The notes under the pieces are model-generated. The model was not told the origin of the DNA, did not search any database, and saw only the letters and a list, made by a program, of their open reading frames with translations. Both the position numbers and the translations under genes were made by a program. Positions 54,704 to 63,415 of a stretch of 64,000 nucleotides of DNA are shown here, piece by piece. The stretch lies in contig NZ_CP017713.1 of assembly GCF_002706425.1 (NCBI RefSeq), forward strand, positions 372,001 to 436,000. The letters run 5' to 3'. Origin of the DNA: Loigolactobacillus coryniformis subsp. coryniformis KCTC 3167 = DSM 20001 (GTDB lineage Bacteria; Bacillota; Bacilli; Lactobacillales; Lactobacillaceae). How positions within the stretch are numbered: position 1 is the first letter of the stretch; each line of letters opens with the position of its first letter.

Positions 54704-56329
54704 ATTTTAAAAGCAAAACAAATTGATCGAACCGTTTTTGTTCCAACCGTGAGTCTTTTCGTGTTGATGTCGGCGGCGTTATTACTTGGTGGGCATTCAC
54801 TGCAGCACTGGTTGGCGTCATTAATGACTGGTATTACGACTAACATGGGTTGGCTTTTCTTCGGTGTGTATCTCTTGAACTTCGCTTTTTTTGTTTATTT
54901 AGCTAGCAGTCATTTTGGCAATATCCGTCTTGGCAAAGCAACTGACAAACCAAAGTACAATAATTTTCAATGGGGTAGTATGGTTTTTGCCACGGCGATC
55001 GATGCTAGTATTTTAATGTTAAGTATGGTTGATCCATTACGGGCGGTAGCTCATCCAGCGTTTAATGTGAAGCCATTTTCCCATGCGGCTTACTTTGATG
55101 CCAGCATGTTTGGTCAGTTTGACTGGGGACCAATGGCATGGATGATGTTTGCTTCAGCGACAATTGCGATCGGCTATGCCATGTACAATAAACATCGTCA
55201 GGTCCAACGTTTAAGCGAGGCAATCACCTTACTTGATGGCCAACAAGGCTACAAAAAAGTATTACGTACTTTTGTTGATTTCCTAGTTGTTGTCGGCATT
55301 ATGGGTGGGATCGGTTCATCAGTTGGTCTAGAAATTCCTATTTTAGCAACCGTGGTTCACAGTTTTACTGGGGTACCAGATAACTTCATGTTGAAATTAG
55401 TCTTATTTGCGATTTTATTTGTACTCTTCGCGGTGACTGTTTTTGCCGGCTTAGAAGGCGGTATCGACCGCTTAAGTGCCGCGCATATTTGGACCGCGGT
55501 CGGCTTTTTGGTCTTTGTTTTATTGTTGGGACCAACTAAGTTATTAGGCCAATTAGAACTTGGTAATTTAGGTCATTTGATCACGCGCTTTATCCCATTA
55601 AGTACTGGTTTGGTAGGTAAAGGGGCAGTCACGACGAATGCCAACACGATTTTCTATTGGGGTTGGTGGTTGTCATACATGCCATTTACTGGTTTGTTCA
55701 TCGCGCGCATTTCTAAAGGGCGGACGATTCGCCAAATCATTGTCGGTATGTTATTGTTCGGTGCTTTAGGTTGTATGAGTTTTTACGCTATTTTAGGTGG
55801 TTATTCATTATACCTGCAGCATAGTGGGATCGTTAATCTAGTTCAAATATTGAATACGCAAGGTCAAGCGGCAGTTATTGCTCGTGTTTTGAGTACTTTG
55901 CCATTTAAAGTTGCCGTTTTGATATTCTATGCATTATCCTGCTTCATTTTCTTAGCCACAACGATTTCTTCATCGGCATTTATCGTCTCCTCATTGACCA
56001 GCTTGAAATTAAAAGCAGGCCAAGACCCTAGTCGCTTTAACCGGATGATCTGGGTCGGCGTGTTCATTCTCTTTTCCATGGGGATCGTCGTTGTCGGTGG
56101 TTTTAAAACCGTGCAGACGATCTGTACACTGGCTGGTTTACCGTTGATCTTTGTTTGTGTATTACTACTGGGCTCGATCGTACAGATGGTTCGTGCCGAT
56201 CAAACCGTTTACGCTACCAAGCGGACACGGGCTGGTTTGGAACACGATGCCGAAGTACAAGTACAGCAATTGCGTAAAAAACAACAGCGTAAAGCACAAC
56301 ATAGTGGTTTAGCGCCAGTACGTTATTAA
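54704..56329 (+). CDS. BCCT family betaine/choline/carnitine transporter
   Basis: A 12-segment transporter of the betaine-choline-carnitine family; the body runs from KAKQIDRTVFVPTVSLFVL. The signature region FYWGWWLSYMPFTGLFIARISKGRTIRQ is the conserved Trp-rich segment VIII of BCCT proteins. A basic C-terminal tail (QLRKKQQRKAQHSG) fits osmosensing members. The open frame extends to TTG 54611 with an ATG at 54629, but that part looks non-family. CAGG at 54694-54697 precedes an ATT at 54704 where the conserved part begins. I place the start there tentatively; 54629 is the canonical alternative. Confidence 0.85.
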   Translation: MLKAKQIDRTVFVPTVSLFVLMSAALLLGGHSLQHWLASLMTGITTNMGWLFFGVYLLNFAFFVYLASSHFGNIRLGKATDKPKYNNFQWGSMVFATAIDASILMLSMVDPLRAVAHPAFNVKPFSHAAYFDASMFGQFDWGPMAWMMFASATIAIGYAMYNKHRQVQRLSEAITLLDGQQGYKKVLRTFVDFLVVVGIMGGIGSSVGLEIPILATVVHSFTGVPDNFMLKLVLFAILFVLFAVTVFAGLEGGIDRLSAAHIWTAVGFLVFVLLLGPTKLLGQLELGNLGHLITRFIPLSTGLVGKGAVTTNANTIFYWGWWLSYMPFTGLFIARISKGRTIRQIIVGMLLFGALGCMSFYAILGGYSLYLQHSGIVNLVQILNTQGQAAVIARVLSTLPFKVAVLIFYALSCFIFLATTISSSAFIVSSLTSLKLKAGQDPSRFNRMIWVGVFILFSMGIVVVGGFKTVQTICTLAGLPLIFVCVLLLGSIVQMVRADQTVYATKRTRAGLEHDAEVQVQQLRKKQQRKAQHSGLAPVRY

Positions 56330-56342
56330 TAATTAAAAGTTG

Positions 56343-56379
56343 AAAAGCATCCGCACATTTTTGTGGGGTGCTTTTTTTG
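56343..56379 (+). terminator. Terminator of the BCCT gene
   Basis: AAAAGCATCC / GGGTGCTTTT hairpin with CACA/TGTG extension and a T-run. Confidence 0.87.
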
Positions 56380-56580
56380 TTTAGGAATATCGTACTGTAG
56401 CCCATTTTGCTAACTGATTGGTGCCGGTATAACAGTTGAGAATATCGTGATACTATGAAGATCGCGCTGATGATCAATTTCGGATTAGGTTTAACTCAGG
56501 TCGTTAATTTTAAGCAGATTTTAATCGTGTAAAAAAATAGTTACCCGCAGGCAACTATTATAAATTAAAAATAAGATTGA

Positions 56581-56958
56581 TCACTTTTCGGATTTTGTTG
56601 TCGGGCGTTTTTTCAAGTACCAGCTTAAGCCGACGACTAAGCTGAAATAGATAACACCAAGTAAAATACGGATCAGATGATGTTCGATAAGTAGTGCTGA
56701 GATAAGAAAAACGAGCCCCATCATGCCAAACATCCGCCATTTACTGCGTGGCGACATTCGTTTTTCTAGAAAAGGGGTCACGTACCTTTGATAAGCCGGC
56801 AGCTTGATCAATTTGGCGTTCAATTTTGGTGAGCTACGATACCAAAAGAAACCAGTTAACAGATAAAATACCGTTGTCGGTAATAAAGGAAGAACGATTC
56901 CCAATGTACCAAGGGCAAAAGTGATCGTACCGAGGAACAGATAAGCATATTTTTTCAT
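56581..56958 (-). CDS. DUF454 (YbaN) family membrane protein
   Basis: A 125-residue protein with three to four membrane segments. The family marker LGIVLPLLPTTVFYLLTGFFWYRSSPKLNAKL is present. The function of DUF454/YbaN proteins is not established. It lies 39 bases downstream of the CorC-like gene in the same direction, so the two may share a transcript. Confidence 0.85.
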   Translation of the reverse strand: MKKYAYLFLGTITFALGTLGIVLPLLPTTVFYLLTGFFWYRSSPKLNAKLIKLPAYQRYVTPFLEKRMSPRSKWRMFGMMGLVFLISALLIEHHLIRILLGVIYFSLVVGLSWYLKKRPTTKSEK

Positions 56959-56997
56959 ATGGATAACCGACCTTTTCGTTTATTAGCGGTGTTTGCA

Positions 56998-58311
56998 TTA
57001 TTCGTCATTTGCTTCTGGCGTGCGTAAAACGTTGACCCAAGTGATGTGCTGATTATCACCAACTTCAGCGACGGTCAGAGTGAATGGTTCTACGACCAAT
57101 TGTTCATGCAAAGTGATCGTCGGTTGTTTTTCTAGTAAATAACCGGACAAGGTCACCGCATTGCTTGATTCAAAGGTGGGCATTCTAGTTTTAAAAGCAA
57201 CCTCAAAATCACTTAATGTAATTTTACCATTGACGCGGTAGCTGCCGTCCGCCTGTTTTTGTACGTAATCCTTATCGCGATCGTTTTCATCCTGAATATC
57301 ACCTAATAGTTCTTCATTGATGTCTTCATCGGTGATGATCCCAGCGGTACCACCGTATTCATCGGTTACCAACGCAAACGGTGATTTAGTGCGAACCATC
57401 ATGCGGTAAATTTCGTTGATCAACATATTTTCGGGGACACGGGCAATTGGGCGAATCAGTTCTTGGACAGAGACGGTGGCGTCAACGGCATTTTGTTTAG
57501 CTAAGTCATAGGCGTAAACGTAACCACGGACTTGGTCCCGATTTTGTTCAACCATTACTGGAAAACGGGTCAAGCCGGTTTCTAGGTAATGTTGGTAAGC
57601 CGTTGCGACGTCATCTTGATCGCTAATAAAGCTGGCTGATGTTCGGTCGACCATCACATCTTTAGCAGCACGATCATTGAAATCAAAGCCGCGCGAGATA
57701 AAGGTGGCATCATCGGGATCAATGGTGCCGCCACGAACGGCTTCACGTGTGATTCCGAGAATTTCTGCTTGGGTGAAAATATCTTCGCTTTCAGTCGCGA
57801 CGGTGTAGCCTAATAATTTAAGGACGATTGCGGCCGATAAGTTCATGAACCAAACCAGTGGAAAGGCAATTTTTTGAAAGCCGCTTACTGGACGAGTAAT
57901 CAATAGCGCGATTTTATTGGGGCGGTCGATTGCCATTGATTTAGGCACCAATTCGGTTAGTACAACTTCTAAATAAGTTAGGATGATCACACTAGCAGTG
58001 GATAGTAGCCAATTTTCTGGCAATGTCACACCGAATTGGGCGAATAATAAAATGATCGTTTCTGACAGTGTGCTTTCCCCAATTGCCCCCATTAAGATCC
58101 CGGTAAAGGTGATTGCAACTTGGGTTGTAGATAATGTATCATTCAGCTTTTCCAGCAAGTTTAAGGTGACTTTAGCAGTACGGTTACCGTCACTAATTAA
58201 GCCTTTTAAGTAGGATGGCCGGACTTTAAGCACAGAGAACTCGGCCGCAACGAAAATTGCGGCGATAAAGCCGACCACGACGATGATCAGCCAATCAATT
58301 AATAATCCCAT
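56998..58311 (-). CDS. CNNM/CorC-HlyC family membrane protein with CBS pair
   Basis: A 437-residue protein. An N-terminal DUF21 membrane domain (residues about 1-190, four segments) is followed by a CBS pair (about 200-330, including VTDEYGGTAGIITDEDINEELLGDI) and a C-terminal CorC_HlyC domain (about 345-430). These proteins were named hemolysins but are now regarded as Mg2+/Co2+ transport or efflux-related. First of two minus-strand genes. Confidence 0.9.
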   Translation of the reverse strand: MGLLIDWLIIVVVGFIAAIFVAAEFSVLKVRPSYLKGLISDGNRTAKVTLNLLEKLNDTLSTTQVAITFTGILMGAIGESTLSETIILLFAQFGVTLPENWLLSTASVIILTYLEVVLTELVPKSMAIDRPNKIALLITRPVSGFQKIAFPLVWFMNLSAAIVLKLLGYTVATESEDIFTQAEILGITREAVRGGTIDPDDATFISRGFDFNDRAAKDVMVDRTSASFISDQDDVATAYQHYLETGLTRFPVMVEQNRDQVRGYVYAYDLAKQNAVDATVSVQELIRPIARVPENMLINEIYRMMVRTKSPFALVTDEYGGTAGIITDEDINEELLGDIQDENDRDKDYVQKQADGSYRVNGKITLSDFEVAFKTRMPTFESSNAVTLSGYLLEKQPTITLHEQLVVEPFTLTVAEVGDNQHITWVNVLRTPEANDE

Positions 58312-58582
58312 GCAAATTCCTCCAATAAATTAGGTTGTATTTAGTCTTAGTTTAGCGGATTCTACGGTTTTGCGCTACTTATCTAAATTAGCGCGCATTT
58401 ACAGTACATTGCGGCTAGATTAAACGGAAGAATTAACGTGTCCCACTAAAGTCGTAGATGAAAATCGTTAATAAGCGCGATTCTATTTTCTTAATTTTTA
58501 GTTAAGCTAAATAAAGCAGCTCAAACAGAGACGGTTTCAATGGACCGGCAGAGGAACTAAGTTTATGTGAGGAGGTAGCAAA
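58312..58582. other. Divergent intergenic region
   Basis: About 270 bases between the CorC-like gene and a small membrane protein gene. It is AT-rich with several -10-like hexamers but no pair I would defend. A strong GAGGAGG at about 58569-58576 belongs to the small gene. Confidence 0.4.
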
Positions 58583-58744
58583 ATGCGATTTCTAAAGCGG
58601 TTTGACTTTTGGTTGGCAATTATTTTTGCAGGTTTATTTATCAGTTGTTTGCCACGTAATGTTGAGGAGATCCATTGGCTTAGCCTAATGTTGACCGCGT
58701 CGGGTGCACTGTTAGCAAGTATTAGTGCCGCGCGAGAATTATGA
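58583..58744 (+). CDS. Small membrane protein, 53 aa
   Basis: A short frame directly behind a strong GAGGAGG (7 bases from ATG). The product MRFLKRFDFWLAIIFAGLFI... has a basic N-terminus and two hydrophobic segments (about 10-22 and 34-49) joined by LPRNVEEIHW. It is followed at once by a terminator. The combination of good ribosome binding site, two-segment topology and terminator makes a real gene likely. Function unknown. Confidence 0.7.
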   Translation: MRFLKRFDFWLAIIFAGLFISCLPRNVEEIHWLSLMLTASGALLASISAAREL

Positions 58745-58754
58745 ACTACATAAC

Positions 58755-58776
58755 GATAGTGGTGGCTATCTTTTTT
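58755..58776 (+). terminator. Terminator of the small membrane protein gene
   Basis: GATAG-N6-CTATC hairpin followed by six Ts. Confidence 0.65.
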
Positions 58777-58790
58777 AATTCTTTTCATAA

Positions 58791-58820
58791 AAAAAGCACC
58801 CGTTAACTTAGCGGGTGCTT
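58791..58820 (-). terminator. Terminator of the hsp20 gene
   Basis: AAGCACCCG / CGGGTGCTT hairpin with a T-run on the minus strand. Confidence 0.88.
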
Positions 58821-58865
58821 AGAAAAGCTGTTACAAAAATGTTTATTCATTAAGAGAGAGCCAGA

Positions 58866-59306
58866 TTACTGAATTTCAATCTGATGTTTTGTAGCTTCAG
58901 CAGATTTTGGTAGCGTGATCGTTAATACACCATCGTTGTATTTAGCTGTGATCTTAGCTTGGTCAACGTTAGGCAACTGGTATTGCCGTGAGAATTGACC
59001 ATAACGCCGTTCACGATGGACTAATTGATCATTTTCATCGCGTTCATCGGTATTTTGTTCATTTTTAGCACTAACGGTGAGAATATTATTTTGATAATCA
59101 ATTTTAAGATCTTTTTTGTCGACGCCCGGTAAATCGATGGTTGCGGTATAGGCTTGATCACTTTCTTTGATGTCTGTCCGCATTGCGTCATTAAAGGTCA
59201 AGTCGGAAAAATCGTCGTCGAAGAAGCTATGCGCTAACCGATTGAAGAAGCGACCTGCACCAAAATCCATTAAGTCATTGTGCCGATTCATTAAATCATT
59301 TGCCAT
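58866..59306 (-). CDS. Small heat shock protein, Hsp20 family
   Basis: A 146-residue alpha-crystallin-type chaperone. The crystallin domain runs from about residue 38 (IKESDQAYTATIDLPGVDKKDLKIDY) to the end (YNDGVLTITLPK, with a terminal IEIQ). It binds unfolding proteins in the cytosol. GGAGG lies 8 bases before ATG 59306; the frame is open to 59321. A perfect CIRCE element upstream indicates heat-shock control by HrcA. Confidence 0.93.
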   Translation of the reverse strand: MANDLMNRHNDLMDFGAGRFFNRLAHSFFDDDFSDLTFNDAMRTDIKESDQAYTATIDLPGVDKKDLKIDYQNNILTVSAKNEQNTDERDENDQLVHRERRYGQFSRQYQLPNVDQAKITAKYNDGVLTITLPKSAEATKHQIEIQ

Positions 59307-59368
59307 AACGAAAGCCTCCAATAGTTTTTGTTTTGTATTTGTAGGTCTTTGATTACCTTACAAATTCT

Positions 59369-59374
59369 ATTATA
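59369..59374 (-). promoter_or_regulatory. -10 element of hsp20
   Basis: TATAAT on the minus strand, about 63 bases upstream of the start codon; the -35 (CTGGAA at 17 bases) is weak. Confidence 0.55.
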
Positions 59375-59400
59375 GTCAAAGATGGTCAAAATTCCAGTAA

Positions 59401-59427
59401 TTAGCACTCGAAATCTTAGAGTGCTAA
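59401..59427. promoter_or_regulatory. CIRCE operator (HrcA binding site)
   Basis: TTAGCACTC-N9-GAGTGCTAA, a perfect match to the CIRCE consensus, just upstream of the hsp20 promoter. This element represses through HrcA at normal temperature. Confidence 0.95.
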
Positions 59428-59606
59428 TTTGTAATTGGATTTTAGTTCTGGGATAATGGTTATATACGAATAGTGATGCCAGATGTGATTTTAAATATTC
59501 GGAATAAGGTAGAATTGTGGCCGTTTTGGTATAGCTGCGGGGGTTAGTGCTAATTCTGAATGATAATGCACAGATCAGTTGGACGCACAAAATAGGTATG
59601 CAGCGA

Positions 59607-59637
59607 CATACTTTTTTGCAATTACTTAAAAAGTATG
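59607..59637. promoter_or_regulatory. Palindromic operator candidate upstream of opuC
   Basis: CATACTTTTT-N11-AAAAAGTATG is a perfect 10-base inverted repeat 51 bases upstream of the opuCA start and next to a TATAAG -10-like hexamer at about 59645. It could be the binding site of an osmotic regulator such as a BusR/OpuR-type protein, or a hairpin in the leader. No regulator gene is adjacent. Confidence 0.5.
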
Positions 59638-59687
59638 TTTACCATATAAGAGACAGTTTGTAGATTTTCAAAGAAGGTGATGAGCAA

Positions 59688-60854
59688 ATGGTACTATTAA
59701 AAATGTCGCATCTGAATAAGATTTATGGCGGCACTAAGGCAGTTGACGACTTTAACTTAGAAATTGAAAAGGGCGAGTTTATTTGTTTTATCGGAACATC
59801 CGGTTCAGGCAAAACAACAACTATGCGTATGATCAATCGGATGCTTCATCAAACCTCAGGAACGATTGAAATCAATGGTGAAGATATTTCTAAAATGGAT
59901 CCAGTAAAATTACGGCGTAAAATCGGTTATGTGATTCAAAATATTGGTCTGATGCCACATATGACGATTCGCGATAACATTACGTTGGTACCTAGATTGC
60001 TTAAATGGTCCGAAGAAAAGCGTAATGAAAAGGCTAAGGAAATGATCAAATTAGTCGAATTACCAGAGGACTATTTAGATCGTTATCCAGCTGAATTATC
60101 TGGTGGACAACAGCAGCGGATCGGTGTTGTTCGGGCGTTAGCAGCGGATCAGGATATTATTTTAATGGATGAACCTTTTGGTGCGCTGGATCCAATTACC
60201 CGTGAATCATTACAGGATCTAGTTAAAGATTTACAGGAGCGCTTAGGCAAAACGTTTATTTTTGTGACCCATGATATGGATGAAGCGCTGACTTTGGCGA
60301 CACGAATCGTGATCATGTCTCATGGTAAACAGGTGCAAGTGGATACGCCGGATAATATTTTGCGGCACCCGGCAAATGAATTCGTTGAAAGCTTGATTGG
60401 CCAAGAACGACTGATTCAAGCTCGGCCAAGTATTACAACCGTTGGTCAAGTAGCTACTAAGGCCGTTTCTGCGCGTGAATCACAGACCTTAAAGGAAGCG
60501 CTAGGTGAAATGCATACCAAGCGTGTTGATACTTTGTTGGTAACTGATGATGCTGGCGTTTTACGCGGCTTTGTGGGTATTGAGCAGATCAACCAGTTTT
60601 ACGGAACTGGTAAAAAAATCGGCGATATTATGGATAAAAATATTTTCTACGTTAAGGAAGATTCAGTTATTCGTGATACGGTTGAGCGGATCTTGAAGCG
60701 CGGTTTTAAAAACGTGCCGGTGATCGATCATGATCATCATTTGGTTGGCATCGTGACTCGGGCGACGCTGGTAGATATGGTTTATGATGCCCTTTGGGGT
60801 GAATCAGACAAACCAGAAAAGTCGGATGATACCGAGGTAGGTGATCAAGCGTGA
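59688..60854 (+). CDS. opuCA: Osmoprotectant ABC transporter ATPase OpuCA
   Basis: A 388-residue ABC ATPase. Walker A is [13 protein letters not shown], the Q-loop IQNIGLMPH, the signature [16 protein letters not shown] and Walker [14 protein letters not shown]. Two CBS domains follow (about residues 255-370), usual for OpuCA-type subunits where they sense ionic strength or c-di-AMP. GAAGGTGATG precedes the ATG. It overlaps opuCB by four bases. Confidence 0.93.
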   Translation: MVLLKMSHLNKIYGGTKAVDDFNLEIEKGEFICFIGTSGSGKTTTMRMINRMLHQTSGTIEINGEDISKMDPVKLRRKIGYVIQNIGLMPHMTIRDNITLVPRLLKWSEEKRNEKAKEMIKLVELPEDYLDRYPAELSGGQQQRIGVVRALAADQDIILMDEPFGALDPITRESLQDLVKDLQERLGKTFIFVTHDMDEALTLATRIVIMSHGKQVQVDTPDNILRHPANEFVESLIGQERLIQARPSITTVGQVATKAVSARESQTLKEALGEMHTKRVDTLLVTDDAGVLRGFVGIEQINQFYGTGKKIGDIMDKNIFYVKEDSVIRDTVERILKRGFKNVPVIDHDHHLVGIVTRATLVDMVYDALWGESDKPEKSDDTEVGDQA

Positions 60855-61486
60855 TCGCATTCTTCCAAGAATTTGGTGGCCAGTTGCTTTTTAAAACTTG
60901 GCAGCATATTTATATCTCAGCGATTGCTCTCTTTTTAGGCGTAATCGTGGCGATTCCATTAGGTGTACTCTTAACCCGGTATAAAAAAATTGCTGGCTTC
61001 ACGATTGGCTTAGCCAGCGTGCTCCAAACGGTGCCGGCAATGGCACTATTAGCGATGATGATCCCGTTATTCGGGATCGGTGCGTTGCCAGCAATCGTAG
61101 CGTTGTTCATTTACTCACTATTGCCGATTTTGCGTAATACTTATTTAGGCATGGAAAACGTTGATCCAACTTTACGTGATGCGGCTAAAGGGATGGGGAT
61201 GAGTAACCTACAGTCGATTTTACAAGTCGAATTAAGAATGGCCGCGCCAGTGATCATGGCCGGTGTGCGTTTGTCAGCAACTTATGTGATTGCTTGGACA
61301 GCGTTGGCCTCATATATTGGCGCCGGCGGTTTAGGTGACTTTATCTTTAATGGTTTGAATCTGTATCGTCCTGATTTAATTTTGGGTGGTTCGATTCCTG
61401 TTATTATTTTAGCGTTGATCGTTGATTTCTTGCTTGGTCGGCTGGAATTGTTACTCACGCCACGAACAAAACAGGAGGGAAAATAA
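60851..61486 (+). CDS. opuCB: Osmoprotectant ABC transporter permease OpuCB
   Basis: A 211-residue permease with five membrane segments and the BPD-type EAA loop ([31 protein letters not shown]). It forms the channel for choline, carnitine or glycine betaine together with OpuCD. Overlaps opuCA by four bases and opuCC by one. Confidence 0.92.
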   Translation: MIAFFQEFGGQLLFKTWQHIYISAIALFLGVIVAIPLGVLLTRYKKIAGFTIGLASVLQTVPAMALLAMMIPLFGIGALPAIVALFIYSLLPILRNTYLGMENVDPTLRDAAKGMGMSNLQSILQVELRMAAPVIMAGVRLSATYVIAWTALASYIGAGGLGDFIFNGLNLYRPDLILGGSIPVIILALIVDFLLGRLELLLTPRTKQEGK

Positions 61487-62415
61487 TGCGTAAATCTAAG
61501 CTTTTTAAATTGACGCTACTCTTTCTGTCGTTGGTTACGGTGCTATCTGGTTGTGGCTTTCCTGGTTTAAACAGTAGCAGCGATGATACGGTTAAAATAG
61601 CGGCGCAAAATACGACTGAACAACAGATCATGGCGGCAATGTTGCAGCAGATGATCGAACATTATTCTAATTTGAATACCACGGTGATCAGTAATCTAGG
61701 TTCAGGGACAGTCAGCTTTCAGGCCCAAAAGCGTGGTGATGCTGATCTGACCGCGATTCGTTACAATGGGACTGATTTTCAAACGATATTGAATAAATCT
61801 GGTGAAACTGACCCTGAAAAAGTCGATCAGCTAGTTCGTAAAGCGTTCAAAGATAAATACCACATGACTTATTTTCCAAGCTATGGTTTTGCTGACACCT
61901 ATCAATTTATGGTGACGCAGAAATATGCTAAGGCGCACAATTTGAATACAGTCAGTGATTTGAAAAAAATTGCCCCTAGTATGCGGGTAGGGATCGATCA
62001 AATCTGGATGAACCGTCAAGGCGACGGCTATGCTGACTTCCAGAAACGCTATGGCTTTAGCTTTGGTCGTGTATATCCAATGCAAATTGGTTTGGTCTAT
62101 AACGCCTTGGCTAGCGGCAAAATGGACGCTGTATTAGGTTATTCAACTGATGGTCGGATTGGTAGTTATAATTTAAAATTGTTAAAAGATAATTTGAATT
62201 ATTTTCCACCATACAATGCCAGTGTAGTTGTGAATGATTCAGCACTTAAACGGCATCCACAATTGAAATCAATTTTACATCGGTTAGACGGTAAAATTCC
62301 GTTGAAAACCATGCAGAGTTTGAATTATAAGGTTGATAATAACTTGCAGGAGCCATCAGTAGTCGCTAAACAATTTTTGCAACAGCACCATTATTTTGAA
62401 GGGAGTGACGATTGA
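61486..62415 (+). CDS. opuCC: Osmoprotectant-binding lipoprotein OpuCC
   Basis: A 309-residue substrate-binding lipoprotein. The lipobox LSGC follows a hydrophobic signal (LTLLFLSLVTVLSGC). The body matches the OpuAC/OpuCC-type fold (GSGTVSFQAQKRGDADLTAIRYNGTD; DAVLGYSTDGRIGSYNL). It captures quaternary amines at the outer face. GGAGGG precedes the start. Overlaps opuCD (TGATG). Confidence 0.92.
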   Translation: MRKSKLFKLTLLFLSLVTVLSGCGFPGLNSSSDDTVKIAAQNTTEQQIMAAMLQQMIEHYSNLNTTVISNLGSGTVSFQAQKRGDADLTAIRYNGTDFQTILNKSGETDPEKVDQLVRKAFKDKYHMTYFPSYGFADTYQFMVTQKYAKAHNLNTVSDLKKIAPSMRVGIDQIWMNRQGDGYADFQKRYGFSFGRVYPMQIGLVYNALASGKMDAVLGYSTDGRIGSYNLKLLKDNLNYFPPYNASVVVNDSALKRHPQLKSILHRLDGKIPLKTMQSLNYKVDNNLQEPSVVAKQFLQQHHYFEGSDD

Positions 62416-63083
62416 TGCAAAGCATGAATATTGTAGAACAACTTTTCTATTATTTCGCCCACAACGGCATGTACGTGCTGGAACAGTTTGATCGTCATTT
62501 CTTGATCTCAATTTATGGTGTCTTGTTAGCGGCGATTGTCGGTATTCCCATTGGTATTTTTATTGCTCGCTACCGAAAACTGAGTAACTGGGTGATCGGC
62601 ATTGCTAACGTGATCCAAACGATTCCTTCCTTGGCGATGTTGTCGATCATTATGCTGGGCTTAGGCTTAGGTGTAAATACCGTTATTGTGACGGTATTCT
62701 TCTATGCCTTGTTGCCGATCATTAAAAATACCTACACCGGCATGGTTAATGTTAATCGTGATGTATTAGATGCTGGTAAAGGGATGGGCATGACTCGTTT
62801 TCAAGTGTTGCGTATGATCGAGTTACCCCTGTCACTATCGGTGATTATGGCTGGTTTACGTAATGCGTTAGTGCTTGCAATTGGGATCACTGCCATTGGT
62901 TCATTTGTTGGCTCCGGCGGTTTAGGTGATATTATTATCCGTGGGACTAATGCGACTAATGGTGGTGCAATTATTTTAGCGGGGGCCTTACCAACCGCTT
63001 TAATGGCGATCATTGCTGATTTGGTGCTTGGATTCTTTGAAAAACGCTTTGATCCTAGCACGCGAAAAACTGATCAAGGCTAA
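62415..63083 (+). CDS. opuCD: Osmoprotectant ABC transporter permease OpuCD
   Basis: A 222-residue permease paralogous to OpuCB, with the EAA loop LDAGKGMGMTRFQVLRMIELPLSLSVIMAG. It completes the OpuC complex. The start ATG 62415 overlaps the opuCC stop; GGGAGTG is the ribosome binding site. Last gene of the operon. Confidence 0.92.
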   Translation: MQSMNIVEQLFYYFAHNGMYVLEQFDRHFLISIYGVLLAAIVGIPIGIFIARYRKLSNWVIGIANVIQTIPSLAMLSIIMLGLGLGVNTVIVTVFFYALLPIIKNTYTGMVNVNRDVLDAGKGMGMTRFQVLRMIELPLSLSVIMAGLRNALVLAIGITAIGSFVGSGGLGDIIIRGTNATNGGAIILAGALPTALMAIIADLVLGFFEKRFDPSTRKTDQG

Positions 63084-63103
63084 GTGAGTGTAATCGCTTG
63101 CAA

Positions 63104-63129
63104 ATATAGCTATAACCTGCTATATTTAA
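63104..63129 (+). repeat. Hairpin after opuCD
   Basis: AAATATAG-N10-CTATATTT without a strong T-run. It may end the opuC transcript weakly or overlap the promoter of the RNA that follows. Confidence 0.4.
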
Positions 63130-63134
63130 ATTAA

Positions 63135-63375
63135 GGAAGACGAGGAGACTAATTAGGAATGACGAGTCAGTCATTACCGTAGAGACGCCAGCGTGAGAAT
63201 TGCGTAGAAAAACAATCAGCGCTGTGCTAAGTTAGTCAAGCAAATAGGATAACGAATCGTATCGTGCTACGTGAAAGGTAGTGTAACGGCGCTGATCGCG
63301 GGATCAGGTTATCACGAAAGCTATAGTGATCGTGTCGGATCACTGAAAATTGGTCTCGGAAGTTGTCTTCCGCTA
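63135..63375 (+). ncRNA. Candidate structured noncoding RNA with switch-like pairing
   Basis: A 240-base noncoding stretch with extensive complementarity. GGAAGAC (63135-63141) pairs with GTCTTCC (63365-63371), GAGACTAATT (63145-63154) with AATTGGTCTC (63348-63357), and ATCAGCGC (63215-63222) with GCGCTGAT (63289-63296). Several local hairpins lie inside (ATGAC/GTCAT, CTAC/GTAG, ATCAC/GTGAT, TGATC/GATCA). The 3' strand can instead form a local CGGAAG/CTTCCG hairpin. A terminator follows. I could not match it to T-box, M-box, lysine, tmRNA, RNase P or 6S patterns. Confidence 0.55.
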
Positions 63376-63383
63376 GTATCGAT

Positions 63384-63414
63384 CCGCAGGCTGCATCAAG
63401 GTCTGCGGTTTTTT
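63384..63414 (+). terminator. Intrinsic terminator used as group IIC intron target
   Basis: CCGCAG-N13-CTGCGG followed by six Ts; the intron begins two bases later, at 63416. Confidence 0.85.
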
Positions 63415-63415
63415 G

